A stretch of DNA of 64,000 nt from Oscillospiraceae bacterium (GCA_016281125.1 JAEEIA010000056.1:1-64000), one strand, 5' to 3'; counted from the first letter of the stretch, positions 33,324 through 42,372 are shown. Program-made: numbers and translations. Notes: generated by a model from the letters alone, not told the origin.

Positions 33324-34510
33324 CAGGCCTTCTTGTCAAGGTCAGCAGAACCCGCAGCCTGTGCGCGACCGGTGCTGTCAACCGCTGCGACGGTGATCTT
33401 TGTCGCAGTTGCCGCCGGAGAAATGTTCGTGCCGGTTGCATCGGTCAGCGCAGTCCAGCCGGTCAGCTTCTGGCCGTATGTGACGACCGGTGCGGTAGTT
33501 GCTGCACACTTATACACCCACTTCTCGCCAGTACCGAGCGTATAGCCTGCAACAGAAATCACGGAATCGCCGGATGCCGTTGCTCCGGAATCCGTAGATG
33601 TAACCGTTGCAGACGCGAGCGCCGGAGTGCTGTCGATGATGCCATTGACAACGCCGTCCGCAAACTCAACGAGGAACTGAATGCCGGACATCACCAGAGT
33701 TTCGATCTGTGCGCGTTCCTTGTTCGGATTGCCAGTGCTGATGCCGATGAAGCCGGTTTCATCAGTTGTAAGATCGAAGGAGCTTGCGAGGTCGCCGTTC
33801 ATGGTGATGTAATACAGAATCAGGTTCTGCTTTGCCGTGGAAACGACATGACCTGCCGGAATCTGCGAGGACATCACAACAGTGCCGAGGCCGAGGAAAT
33901 CTTCGATATAGGTCATACCGAAAGCGGTCTGAGTTGTGATTGTTGCCGTGGCCAGGTAATCAGCAATCGTCAGCGGATTGATGAAATGGCAAACCTCAAC
34001 GGCATCATCCTCAAACAGAACCTGAAGCTGACCCCAGCTCTTTGCGAGCACTGCCTGAAGCGTGGAAGCGCCGACAACAGTGCCGTTGATGCTGCTCACG
34101 TAATCGAAATAATCACCGCGAATCTTCTTCTGCACAAGCTGAAGCAGCTTTGCATCGGTTTCGCGGAGTGCTTCCTGTGCGCCGGACTTCTTGATAGCCT
34201 CGGCAGTTGTGGCCTTGCGCCACTTGTTCAGCGTGATCTCACCGACGGCCTCCTTTGTACGTGCCATCTGCGACAGCGGGATAATTTCGCCCTCAGGCAC
34301 CGCGCCACTCTGAAGCGTGCCGGTGCTCTTGTACACGTACATCGTGGTTCCTTCCTGCATTGCGATAGTCCGTGTCACGCCGAGGGCTTCACGGAACTTC
34401 TTCAGGACATTGCCGGTAAACTGCAGAACAAAGTCAACCTCGCGCACTTTCGCCATTTGCGAAGCGCCGGTGATATTGGTTTCTGCTGCGTTTGTGACAT
34501 TAGTAGGCAT
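33323..34510 (-). CDS. Major capsid protein
   Basis: 395 residues, AAAGGAG upstream. Residues 1-290 show the HK97-fold pattern of N4-gp56/Firmicutes capsids (VLKKFREALGVTRTIAMQEG, KWRKATTAEAIKKSGAQEAL, QIETLVMSGIQFLVEFADGV). The C-terminal 95 residues are a Ser/Thr/Ala-rich beta-type extension that may decorate the capsid surface. It follows the scaffold gene, as expected. Confidence 0.88.
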   Translation of the reverse strand: MPTNVTNAAETNITGASQMAKVREVDFVLQFTGNVLKKFREALGVTRTIAMQEGTTMYVYKSTGTLQSGAVPEGEIIPLSQMARTKEAVGEITLNKWRKATTAEAIKKSGAQEALRETDAKLLQLVQKKIRGDYFDYVSSINGTVVGASTLQAVLAKSWGQLQVLFEDDAVEVCHFINPLTIADYLATATITTQTAFGMTYIEDFLGLGTVVMSSQIPAGHVVSTAKQNLILYYITMNGDLASSFDLTTDETGFIGISTGNPNKERAQIETLVMSGIQFLVEFADGVVNGIIDSTPALASATVTSTDSGATASGDSVISVAGYTLGTGEKWVYKCAATTAPVVTYGQKLTGWTALTDATGTNISPAATATKITVAAVDSTGRAQAAGSADLDKKA

Positions 34511-34531
34511 AATTCAAACTCCTTTCAGAAT

Positions 34532-35140
34532 TCAGATGCCGAAAAGATCATGATTTTCCGCAATCGCCTTCTGACGCGCTGCGGTGTCCGTAATCTTCAT
34601 GATTTCGTCCTTTGTCATGGTCTTTCCGGTTGTTGTGGAAGGCGGGTTCTGTGCCGGAGCGCCCTGCTGCGTTTGCTGCGGAATGAAATCAGACCATTCC
34701 TTTTTGATGCTCTCCGTCAGTTTGTCCGCGTCCTTGATCTTCCCGTCGCTATCAAATTCGATGCCGTCAAAATCGGAAACACGCAGCACAGCGTCCAGCC
34801 GCTTTTCAGTCACACCGGCATCTTTTAGGAGCTTGCGGTATGCCGCCTCCTTCTTTGCCTTTGTGGCCTTTGTTTCGGTGTCCTTTTTGTACGCGTCGAA
34901 TTCCTCTTTCAGCGCCTCGTATTTGACCTGATACGGGTTCTTGCCGCCGTCCTTTGCGGCCTGTGCTTTGATGCCGTCGAGTTCCGCCTGTACTCCGGCG
35001 AGCTTTGCGGCATCGGATTTGAACTTGTCGCGTTCGGTTTTGAGCGCGTCTGTGACCTCGGTGTGAACGGCGATGATTTCATCAGCCTTTGATTCATCAA
35101 TACCGAGAGCCGTCAGAAATTTCCTTGTAAGACTTGCCAT
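34532..35140 (-). CDS. Scaffold protein (GP20 family)
   Basis: 202 residues from ATG 35140 (AGGAGG upstream). Coiled-coil-rich (TEVTDALKTERDKFKSDAAK ... ALKEEFDAYKKDTETKATKA) with the C-terminal segment of the phage GP20 minor structural family. Scaffold proteins guide capsid assembly and are removed from the head. Confidence 0.85.
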   Translation of the reverse strand: MASLTRKFLTALGIDESKADEIIAVHTEVTDALKTERDKFKSDAAKLAGVQAELDGIKAQAAKDGGKNPYQVKYEALKEEFDAYKKDTETKATKAKKEAAYRKLLKDAGVTEKRLDAVLRVSDFDGIEFDSDGKIKDADKLTESIKKEWSDFIPQQTQQGAPAQNPPSTTTGKTMTKDEIMKITDTAARQKAIAENHDLFGI

Positions 35141-35197
35141 GTGTTTTTCCTCCTGTACTTCGGGCGCGGTGCTTCGCGCTTTGGAATTGTATAAAAA

Positions 35198-35229
35198 ATC
35201 AGCGACCGCAGTGCTTTGCAATCGCTGAT
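35198..35229 (-). terminator. Terminator after the HK97-gp10-like gene
   Basis: ATCAGCGA with TCGCTGAT (8 bp) around a 16-nt loop, then six T on the minus strand. It precedes the scaffold-capsid genes, so these probably have some promoter of their own or rely on read-through. Confidence 0.75.
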
Positions 35230-35239
35230 AATTTATCGG

Positions 35240-35707
35240 TTATTTGCCCGTCATGAATTTGGTGATAATTCGCTTGTATTCGTCCGTATGCTCGGACGCA
35301 GCTTTTTTCAGGAAGTGTATCGGATACAAACCACGTGTCCGGTGCGCTTTGCCGCGCCGGTCGTAGTATATCCACGGCGTTTTCCTGCCGCCTGCCTGGC
35401 TCGCATAAATGCCGGTTCCGAGTTCGTGATACGGCGCATATTCAAGGTTCGTTCCGATGTATACCTCGCTTTGTACGACCGTATGAGCAACACTGTTCCG
35501 CAGCCTGCCGGTATCCACGCGGGAATTATCCTTTTCGCCGTATTTCGTCAGGTCTGTTTTTCCATACACAAGCGAATCCGTGATAACCTGCTTTGCATGG
35601 CTTTCCGCCTGCTGGCCGATTGCTTCAAGCGCTGCCGCAAGCTGACTGTGAAACGCTTGCAGCACTTCGCCGGAGTTGTCGGTGATCTTTACATCGAAAT
35701 TCCCCAT
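35240..35707 (-). CDS. HK97-gp10-like head-tail protein
   Basis: 155 residues. DTGRLRNSVAHTVVQSEVYI and GTNLEYAPYHELGTG are the hallmark motifs of the gp10-like family, and a conserved Pro/aromatic C-terminus follows (YPIHFLKKAASEHTDEYKRI). Here it precedes the scaffold, an order seen in some Clostridia phages rather than after the adaptors. Confidence 0.85.
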   Translation of the reverse strand: MGNFDVKITDNSGEVLQAFHSQLAAALEAIGQQAESHAKQVITDSLVYGKTDLTKYGEKDNSRVDTGRLRNSVAHTVVQSEVYIGTNLEYAPYHELGTGIYASQAGGRKTPWIYYDRRGKAHRTRGLYPIHFLKKAASEHTDEYKRIITKFMTGK

Positions 35708-35732
35708 GATATCACCTTCTTTTCAGGAACAT

Positions 35733-35762
35733 AAAAAAAGCGCCCGTTTACGAGCGCTTAAT
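35733..35762 (-). terminator. Terminator after the small zinc-ribbon gene
   Basis: Stem AAGCGCTCG/CGGGCGCTT (one mismatch) followed by seven T on the minus strand. The third terminator within the structural region, so late expression is tuned in steps. Confidence 0.8.
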
Positions 35763-35772
35763 AAAAATCAGT

Positions 35773-35958
35773 TTACTCAATGTCGATTTGCGGATCCATG
35801 TTAATCGTGCTTTCACACACTGCACACTTGAAACAAGTCGCTTTTTGCGGAGGTGTTTTTATTGGATATGGAATGTAATATCCTTTTTTGCAGCGCCTGC
35901 AAACAACTTCATCGCCGCGCCGAAGCGCGATCGTGATATTAACGCTTTTTTCTTCCAT
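35773..35958 (-). CDS. Small zinc-ribbon phage protein
   Basis: 61 residues with C-x2-C (VVCRRCKKGYY) and C-x2-C-x2-C (CFKCAVCES), a four-cysteine metal site. Overlaps the 3' end of the MuF gene. Function unknown. Confidence 0.7.
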   Translation of the reverse strand: MEEKSVNITIALRRGDEVVCRRCKKGYYIPYPIKTPPQKATCFKCAVCESTINMDPQIDIE

Positions 35959-37528
35959 TTATTTTCCCGCCTTTCCTCCATTTTTTGTCTGAGTACACCT
36001 TTTGAACTTCGTCAATTATCAGCCGCAGGTCTGCGCGCGATAGCTTTTCAACGTTTCGAGCATGTTTAAGCTCCTGTGCAACACAAACGCATTCAGCCCA
36101 TTGACATTCGCCTATTCCGTATCTGTAATGAGTTGTTTCGTGGATTATTGTTCTTGCAGCCCACAAAACGCTCTTGCAGTTTCTAAGGTTTATCTCTATA
36201 ATGCCGTTTTCCTCGTGTCCTCTTACACCAGACGGATCGTCATAATCCTCAAACTTAATCGGTTCAGGAAGTGTCTCAATTATTTGCAGCGTTTCGCGCC
36301 CGATAGCCGTTGTTTCCAGATTATCGAGTATTTCTTCCGCCGTATATTTTGGAGAAGGCAAATCGTTGAAATTCAGCATTTCAAGAGGCCTTGCTAAGTT
36401 TATATTAGCACGACTTTCAATAAATGTAAAGTCCTTCGTCTGAAAATCGGCAGAATAACCATATGCAGGATTATCCGGATTCACACGCGGCTTTTTCGGC
36501 TCCGCCTTGCGCCGTTCGTATTCTTCCTGCTTTGCATACTTCCACTCCGCATAGGACATCCCGTCCGGATGCGTTTGCGCTTTGAGCATCAAGCTTTCTT
36601 CAAAGCCCTTGACCCAGCATAAAAGCGTGCAGCGGCAGTTCCAGACAAGCCCCTGCGGTGCGTATGGGTCGCCCGCGTAGAGTATTTTTTGCCCGTCAAC
36701 TTCAAACGGTTTGTCAACATCGCGCCGCTGGCCGTCAAGCATCCTGTGCGTGTGTCGTGTGCGACCGTCAAGCGTTGCACACCATTCGATTGTCAGATCT
36801 GCGCCCGCTGCTTTAAGCTTGCGGTATCCGTTGTATCTGCCGCCGTTTTCGGCGCTTGTCGTTGCTGTGCGTGCATTCCGAATCGCAGTGTTTTCGTTCA
36901 TACCGGCGACAGAAGAAACAAGCCGCAAAGCAATGTCCTCTATCTTTTCGCCTTGTACAATCGCCTGCGTCATTGCGCTTGTGAGCTGTTTGGTGTTCCA
37001 CAGCATATCTTTCGGAACGTTTATTTTCGCCTCAATAGGCATCAGCTCCGGTTCTTCCTTCAGCAGCCTTGCAACCGTTTCGCGGTCGTACAGCGTGAAG
37101 GATGTTTGGAACCCGCCTGTGATTTCGCCCTGATACAATGCGTAATTGAAACCGGTTGCAAACACCTCCGGCAATTCGCCGTTTATAATGCCCGCTGCGA
37201 TCTTGTTCGCGTTCGTCATATCCTCCGCAAGAACAGCCGCTTGTTCATACCACCGTCGACCGGTCGCAATGTGTGAAATCCTCCATTGCTTCCATTCTGC
37301 CGCCGACATTTTTCCTTCTGCGACCATTTTTGCACGTCGTTCGTCCTCTGCAAGGAACTGCGCCAGATAATCATCCGCCTTTTTCTTCATTTCCCGTGCG
37401 GCCTGCAAGTATTCTTTGTGAACCTTGTGTTCCATGCGGGAAAGGATGCCGTCAACTTCTTCGCGCCCCTCGTCTGCGCTGCGTGCGCTGTACGGCGGGT
37501 AATCGGGGCGCGGTATCAGTGCCGCCAT
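35939..37528 (-). CDS. MuF-type minor head protein fused to a zincin metallopeptidase-like domain
   Basis: 529 residues. The middle (NARTATTSAENGGRYNGYRK, EWCATLDGRTRHTHRMLDGQ, GLVWNCRCTLLCW) is the head-morphogenesis domain of Mu gpF/SPP1 gp7. The C-terminal 170 residues hold HETTHYRYG, an HExxH zinc-peptidase motif, with further acidic candidates (GECQWAECV) for a third ligand. MuF proteins enter the capsid in few copies, and many carry toxin or enzyme domains at the C-terminus thought to be delivered with DNA. A metallopeptidase cargo fits that pattern. Confidence 0.85.
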   Translation of the reverse strand: MAALIPRPDYPPYSARSADEGREEVDGILSRMEHKVHKEYLQAAREMKKKADDYLAQFLAEDERRAKMVAEGKMSAAEWKQWRISHIATGRRWYEQAAVLAEDMTNANKIAAGIINGELPEVFATGFNYALYQGEITGGFQTSFTLYDRETVARLLKEEPELMPIEAKINVPKDMLWNTKQLTSAMTQAIVQGEKIEDIALRLVSSVAGMNENTAIRNARTATTSAENGGRYNGYRKLKAAGADLTIEWCATLDGRTRHTHRMLDGQRRDVDKPFEVDGQKILYAGDPYAPQGLVWNCRCTLLCWVKGFEESLMLKAQTHPDGMSYAEWKYAKQEEYERRKAEPKKPRVNPDNPAYGYSADFQTKDFTFIESRANINLARPLEMLNFNDLPSPKYTAEEILDNLETTAIGRETLQIIETLPEPIKFEDYDDPSGVRGHEENGIIEINLRNCKSVLWAARTIIHETTHYRYGIGECQWAECVCVAQELKHARNVEKLSRADLRLIIDEVQKVYSDKKWRKGGKINGRKKR

Positions 37529-37534
37529 ACATTA

Positions 37535-38920
37535 TCACTCCGCGCTTGTCGGCGCTGTCTGCGGCTGATTCGCAAGGTTAAACCGTGCGAGGCCTTCATC
37601 CTGCATACGTTGCAGCACTTCCTCGGTCAAATCCACCTTCCCGAGCGCTTCAAGCACCAAACGGGTCGCGGTTTCCGAATCAATGAACTGCGCCGCCTGC
37701 GCAATGTTTGTGATTTCCTCGCTGCGGTTTGCTGCGCGGTCATACTTAAAAGAAAACTTTTCATCCGCTGAAATGCCAGCAACAACAAACAGCCGCTGAA
37801 TGAAGTCAATCACCTGGTATTCAAACTTTGCCGTCTTTGCATCGAGCTTCTGATATGCCGCTTTGATCTGCGTCGCGGTGATATTGCCGGAACGGATGCT
37901 TTCCGTATCTGCTACCATGAAATTATCATCGAGCAGGCGCTTGATGCGCGTGATGCCCGTTTCCGTGCCGTCAATGGGCGCTTCGATTGTGTGCGGCTCT
38001 GCATCCGCCCCGTCGCCGTTCGGGTTGTCAGCGTGTACGACATGCGATTTCAGCAGGTTTGCGATGAACGCCTCGTCATCCGCTTCATCCATGCCGTTGC
38101 AGTTACGGAGAACCCAATAAATAAGATTCCCCTCGTCCACGTTGTTCACCATCTTGCTCAGCATCAGGTCGTATGCGTCAAGCGCGTTTTTGTTGCCGAA
38201 TAAAATGCTGTCGTGGTTGATGTAATACAGCGGCACAATCGGGAAATCCGGATAGTTTTCGCCGCCGGTTATTTCCGTAAGCGCCGAATCCGGATAGCTT
38301 GCGATATTCAGCTTATAAGGCCGCTTCGGCTTGTCAATCTGCATATCCTCGCCGACAGCCTGCACGTATTCCGTGAATCCGTCCAGTTCATAAAGAACCG
38401 CGTGCAGCGGCTTGTCCTTGTCGAGCTTCCAATACCGGATTCCGGCCTTGACAGCCGATGTATCTTCATCCATCAGCGGGATAAACTGCAAAAACGGGAA
38501 TACTTCGATGTGATCTTTGTTCCAGAAGCCCCATGCAGCGCCATAGACCTGCGCGTCATCTGCAAGCTGCTGCATTTTGGTGTCAAAGTCACTGCCGAGC
38601 TTTTCCTTTACGCTGTCGCTGTCAAAGCTGACACCGTTGCCGAGCAGATACTGCGTTCCCTCTGTAACAGCGGAGAAGAAATACCGGCTGAAAATCTTAT
38701 GGTTAGGCGATACGTTGTCGATGTGCGCATGTCCGAGCATATCCCAGACAAGTTTCTGCGCCCGCATGATAGTCGGGTTCTCGCCGCGATAATACAGCTG
38801 CGCATCCTGCGCGAACCGGAATGCCTCGGAGCTTTCAAATTTGCTGATGCATTCCTTGATGAAGTCCATGCGCAGCCGGTCACTATCACCGACAGCGAGT
38901 AAATCCTGAAACGTTTTCAA
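37535..38920 (-). CDS. Portal protein (SPP1 gp6-like)
   Basis: 461 residues. AYDLMLSKMVNNVDEGNLIYW and the segment DTESIRSGNITATQIKAAYQ, TAKFEYQVIDFIQRLFVVAG match the SPP1-type portal family. It forms the dodecameric DNA channel. Located between terminase and the MuF gene as in SPP1. Confidence 0.9.
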   Translation of the reverse strand: MKTFQDLLAVGDSDRLRMDFIKECISKFESSEAFRFAQDAQLYYRGENPTIMRAQKLVWDMLGHAHIDNVSPNHKIFSRYFFSAVTEGTQYLLGNGVSFDSDSVKEKLGSDFDTKMQQLADDAQVYGAAWGFWNKDHIEVFPFLQFIPLMDEDTSAVKAGIRYWKLDKDKPLHAVLYELDGFTEYVQAVGEDMQIDKPKRPYKLNIASYPDSALTEITGGENYPDFPIVPLYYINHDSILFGNKNALDAYDLMLSKMVNNVDEGNLIYWVLRNCNGMDEADDEAFIANLLKSHVVHADNPNGDGADAEPHTIEAPIDGTETGITRIKRLLDDNFMVADTESIRSGNITATQIKAAYQKLDAKTAKFEYQVIDFIQRLFVVAGISADEKFSFKYDRAANRSEEITNIAQAAQFIDSETATRLVLEALGKVDLTEEVLQRMQDEGLARFNLANQPQTAPTSAE

Positions 38921-38936
38921 TGCGCTGCACCGCCTT

Positions 38937-40196
38937 TCAGTCTATTGATGCACGCCGTTCCGCGTGCGGCTTTGTTATGTTCAGCGTGAAAACCATGTAC
39001 CGCATGGAATCCATCGCGTGGTCGTTTACCTTTACCGGCTTATCATCGCCGGATTTTTCATCCCAGGTGTAATTCTGGATTTCAAAGACCGTTTTTTCAC
39101 AGTCGGGGTTCAGCTTCAGCTTTCCGGTATGCAGTGCGGTGCCGGTTTCGCGGATGCCGTCGTTCACATCGTTGTTCGCCTTCAGAACCTTGTAATACCT
39201 GCGCTTCATCAACAAAGCAATAAAAGAAGCCGCCGACGGGTCAATGATCGTCAGCAGCTTTTCACCTGGTTTCAGGAACTTTACAGCGTTTTGATTCTGC
39301 TCGCAGCCGTCCGGCGTGTAACCTGCAAGGAATGTGTCAAGATCGTTTGCGTATTCCTCGTCGGTTTTCTGCACGCGTTCAGCTCTGCCGGAGTAGTAAT
39401 ACTCGCGCAGCTGATGCCATACGTTTCCGAACTTTCCCCAAAGAATAGCGGCGAAGGCGTTTTGCGTGCCGTAGTCGATTGACAGCGCATATTTTTCAGC
39501 CTGCCGTGTCGGAGGATATTCCAGCGCATCGCTCCACATCGGATATATCAGGCCTTCCGCCTGAACCCACTTGCCGAGGATAAACCGGTCGTAAAAAACG
39601 CCGGTATATTCGCGCTTGATGTTCTCCACGTATTCCGCCGGAAGCGTGGTATTATCATCAATCAGGAATTTCACGCAAAGCATAGATAAATCCTCTGCGC
39701 GGTCTATGTAATCAGTTTTGAGCCAATGCGCCGGATTTTCGGGGTTCGTTGTTGCAAACAGCTTTGCACCTGGCACACGCAAACGGGAAAGCAGCATTGC
39801 AAAGAAATCGCTCGGAAGCTTTGTGGCCTCGTCCACGTATGCGCCCTGCAATGTGATGCCTCGGATTTTACCTTCTGAACGGATGTCGCTTGCGCCTTCA
39901 AGCAGCACGCGCCGCCCGAACAGCCGCCCTTCCTTTACGGATACGGAGAAATCAAAATTATCCTTCCCGACAAGCTCCTGAAGCAAAATCAAGCAATTTC
40001 GCTTCAGCGTTGTGAGCGATACGGCGGACATCAGATACAGCTTGTCAAGCGGCATTTGTGAAACCCAGAACGCCCACAAGACAAGCGAAATCCACGTTTT
40101 GCCGCTGGATACGCTGCCTTCAAGCAGGTTTATTCGTTTCAGCTGACCCCGTTGCCACATCTGCATCAGGGCTTTCTGTTTCGGTGTGTAAATCAT
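38937..40196 (-). CDS. terL: Terminase large subunit
   Basis: 419 residues (ATG 40196; GTG 40199 possible). PBSX-type terminase: Walker A LLEGSVSSGKTWISL, GAYVDEATKLP (Walker B), ATTNPENPAHWLKTDYI coupling motif, then the RNase-H-like nuclease (ALSIDYGTQNAFAAILWG; IDPSAASF). Packages DNA into the head. It starts 77 bp inside the small-subunit gene. Confidence 0.94.
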   Translation of the reverse strand: MIYTPKQKALMQMWQRGQLKRINLLEGSVSSGKTWISLVLWAFWVSQMPLDKLYLMSAVSLTTLKRNCLILLQELVGKDNFDFSVSVKEGRLFGRRVLLEGASDIRSEGKIRGITLQGAYVDEATKLPSDFFAMLLSRLRVPGAKLFATTNPENPAHWLKTDYIDRAEDLSMLCVKFLIDDNTTLPAEYVENIKREYTGVFYDRFILGKWVQAEGLIYPMWSDALEYPPTRQAEKYALSIDYGTQNAFAAILWGKFGNVWHQLREYYYSGRAERVQKTDEEYANDLDTFLAGYTPDGCEQNQNAVKFLKPGEKLLTIIDPSAASFIALLMKRRYYKVLKANNDVNDGIRETGTALHTGKLKLNPDCEKTVFEIQNYTWDEKSGDDKPVKVNDHAMDSMRYMVFTLNITKPHAERRASID

Positions 40197-40602
40197 CACT
40201 TTGCAGCCCCTTTATCAGATCTTCGAGCATTCCGTTGTTCTTGCTGTCATCGCCGTTTATGCGCTTTGTTTCGGCCTTGATTTTATCCGTTGCCGCCTTC
40301 AGGTTCGCCCGCTGTTCCGGTGACATTCCTGCGCCTGTCAGCATAACAAGCAAGTCAACGGCCTTTCCCCAGTTCTTTCCGTTTGGTGTTGACAGGTTTG
40401 CGAGCAGGCCTTTCAGCACAAGTTCAGCGCCGGTTACTTCCTGTCCGTTTTTATCGTGATACGTTCCGTCGAGCACTTCCTGCGCAAGTTTGCGGAGGTT
40501 TGCTTTCTGCCGTCTTGCCTTGCCGGATGCGATGCCGCCCTTCTTTTGTTCCTCTTGTGTTAGCTTATATTCGCCCGGTTTCAGATTTTGCTCGTTTGCC
40601 AC
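40120..40602 (-). CDS. Terminase small subunit-like protein
   Basis: 160 residues from GTG 40602, AGGCGGTG upstream. Basic helical N-terminus (KKGGIASGKARRQKANLRKL) and a central helical part (PNGKNWGKAVDLLVMLTGAG). Position immediately before terL supports the role of DNA-recognition subunit. The C-terminal 26 codons overlap terL in another frame. Confidence 0.75.
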   Translation of the reverse strand: MANEQNLKPGEYKLTQEEQKKGGIASGKARRQKANLRKLAQEVLDGTYHDKNGQEVTGAELVLKGLLANLSTPNGKNWGKAVDLLVMLTGAGMSPEQRANLKAATDKIKAETKRINGDDSKNNGMLEDLIKGLQSDDLHTETESPDADVATGSAETNKPA

Positions 40603-40651
40603 GCCGCTTCACCGCCTTTCTTCGCGGCAATACGCGGAAGGTATAAACATC

Positions 40652-40921
40652 TTAATTCAAGTCACCGACCAACGAAAGAAAACTGTTAAACTGCTTGTCA
40701 ACGCATGAGGAAAGCTCGAGATACGTTTTGTTTTCTTCCGGGAAAGTGTGAATAGCGAAATGCGATTCTGCAAGCAGAAACAAAGCTGTAAAGCCCTGCG
40801 GTGAAAAGAACGCAGTACATTCATTCATGATTCTGAACCCGCTGTCAAGAAGCATCTGCCTATATTTGGCATACAGGACATCCGCCTTTGTTTCGGAAGT
40901 CCAGCCGTGCCAATTATTCAT
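40652..40921 (-). CDS. S-adenosylmethionine decarboxylase-like phage protein
   Basis: 89 residues from ATG 40921, which lies inside the end of the methyltransferase gene. The segment FFSPQGFTALFLLAESHFAI followed by HTFPE matches the core of bacterial AdoMet decarboxylase proenzymes. The ES pair is the self-cleavage site that turns Ser53 into the pyruvoyl cofactor; His58 and Cys73 lie at the same spacings (5 and 15 residues) as the catalytic His68 and Cys83 after Ser63 in the B. subtilis enzyme. The C-terminus is shorter than in cellular enzymes. It may make decarboxylated AdoMet for polyamines or simply consume AdoMet; which is unknown. Confidence 0.8.
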   Translation of the reverse strand: MNNWHGWTSETKADVLYAKYRQMLLDSGFRIMNECTAFFSPQGFTALFLLAESHFAIHTFPEENKTYLELSSCVDKQFNSFLSLVGDLN

Positions 40922-42221
40922 CTTCGCTTTCAAGGTCTGCCACCTCCACGTCGCCGAACTCTTTTGAAATCGCGCTTTGTTCGCCCTTATAAAAGACGAG
41001 AACTTCCTGATGCAGCCGAACGACCTTCCTGTTCCGCATAATGTTCCTTGCTCTGAATGCGCCGCTGCCGACAGAGTTCACGAGGATGATTTCATTATAC
41101 AGTTTCAGGCCGCAGCTCATAAACGTGTGCTTTATATCGCTGATGAAGTCATAATAGCCGCCGTCCTTGCCGCGCACGTCAGATGCAACGACAACAGCGA
41201 AGCGATTATTTTTCAGGCACTTGCAAGCCTCTCGGAATGCTTTGTCAAGAATCTGGTAGAATTCCTCATACGTTTCCTGATTGCTCGCGTCGTTCGGGAG
41301 ATCGCTGTAAACTTCGAGGTCGTAATACGGAGGACAGCTAAAAAACAAATCCTGAGATTCTGCTGCAATGTGCTTGCATACGTTACGGCCGTCATCGCAA
41401 ATATACTGCGCATCAAGTCCGTATTCCTGAACGCTTTCGGAATTGAACTTTGCCTGTTCTTCGCGCAGTTCAATTCCGGTAAAGCGCTTTCCTTTATACC
41501 CGGCAACAAAGCCGAATACAGTATCACCGGCAAAAGTGTCAAACACGTTCAAGCCGTTTTGCGGCATAAACCATGACACGATTATTTCGGCAAGAACGGG
41601 GTCAAGCAAACTGTTCGGAGCCATGCCGCCTTGTCCTTCATAAGATTCGATATTCCCCGCCATGAGCTGCGCGGTGCCGCGAGTTGTCGCATCATCCTTG
41701 ATGATTTCGCGCCATTGCCGTTTCCTTTCGAGCCATGTTCCGCCTCTGGTATCAAAAATAGAAAACGGCGGAATCAGGAAATCGCGTGCGAGGCTTCCTT
41801 GTTCGCCTGTGTTTGGCTTTTTTGCGGTATCCTCGCCAAAGTCCAGCGGCTCCACCTCAAAATCGAAAGAACCCATATCAATTTCGCCGATGTGTGCCAG
41901 CTCAACTTCCAAGATATCCATATCAAAGCCGCTGTTCATCGTCAACTTGTTATGGATAAGCGCATATGCACGGCGCTGCTCGTCCGTCAGATCGTCCAGC
42001 CGGATAATCGGAACTTCCGTCATGCCGAGCTGCTGCGCTGCAAGCAACCGCCCGTGACCTTCGATAATTTCATTGTTTTGCCAAACGGCAATCGGGTCAT
42101 CAAAGCCAAGCAGCTCAATAGAGCGTTTAATCTGGTCGATTTGCTCCTGCGGATGCAATTTGGCGTTTCCTGCATACGGCGTGATGCTGTCAATCGGAAC
42201 GTATTCAATTTTCAGTTCCAT
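40914..42221 (-). CDS. ParB-domain DNA methyltransferase
   Basis: 435 residues from ATG 42221 (GGCGGTGA upstream); the open frame extends to 42428 but without a ribosome site. Residues 1-95 are a ParB/Srx-type domain (HPQEQIDQIKRSIELLGFDD, IIEGHGRLLAAQQLG). Residues 200-430 are a class I methyltransferase with FDTFAGDTVFG (AdoMet site), GIELREEQ and the catalytic SCPPYYD. The SPPY motif is typical of N4-cytosine or N6-adenine enzymes. ParB-methylase fusions are common in phages and are thought to modify their own DNA against restriction. Confidence 0.88.
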   Translation of the reverse strand: MELKIEYVPIDSITPYAGNAKLHPQEQIDQIKRSIELLGFDDPIAVWQNNEIIEGHGRLLAAQQLGMTEVPIIRLDDLTDEQRRAYALIHNKLTMNSGFDMDILEVELAHIGEIDMGSFDFEVEPLDFGEDTAKKPNTGEQGSLARDFLIPPFSIFDTRGGTWLERKRQWREIIKDDATTRGTAQLMAGNIESYEGQGGMAPNSLLDPVLAEIIVSWFMPQNGLNVFDTFAGDTVFGFVAGYKGKRFTGIELREEQAKFNSESVQEYGLDAQYICDDGRNVCKHIAAESQDLFFSCPPYYDLEVYSDLPNDASNQETYEEFYQILDKAFREACKCLKNNRFAVVVASDVRGKDGGYYDFISDIKHTFMSCGLKLYNEIILVNSVGSGAFRARNIMRNRKVVRLHQEVLVFYKGEQSAISKEFGDVEVADLESEDE

Positions 42222-42274
42222 AAAATTCACCGCCAGATATAAAAATAACCGCCGAAGCGGGATAAAACGAGGTC

Positions 42275-42303
42275 GCCCTCCGGAGCTATTGCAACCGGAG
42301 GGC
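42275..42303 (-). promoter_or_regulatory. Hairpin in the leader of the methyltransferase gene
   Basis: A perfect 9-bp stem (GCCCTCCGG/CCGGAGGGC) with an 11-nt loop lies 54 nt before the start of the methyltransferase, within a 150-nt leader. The T run after it is weak, so an RNA-level control element or attenuator is more likely than a full terminator. Confidence 0.5.
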
Positions 42304-42372
42304 ATTTTGGAAACAGTGTAAGCAAGGAGGTAACTGCCGGAAAAATATTCATCTTCCAATCGTCCTAGCCTA

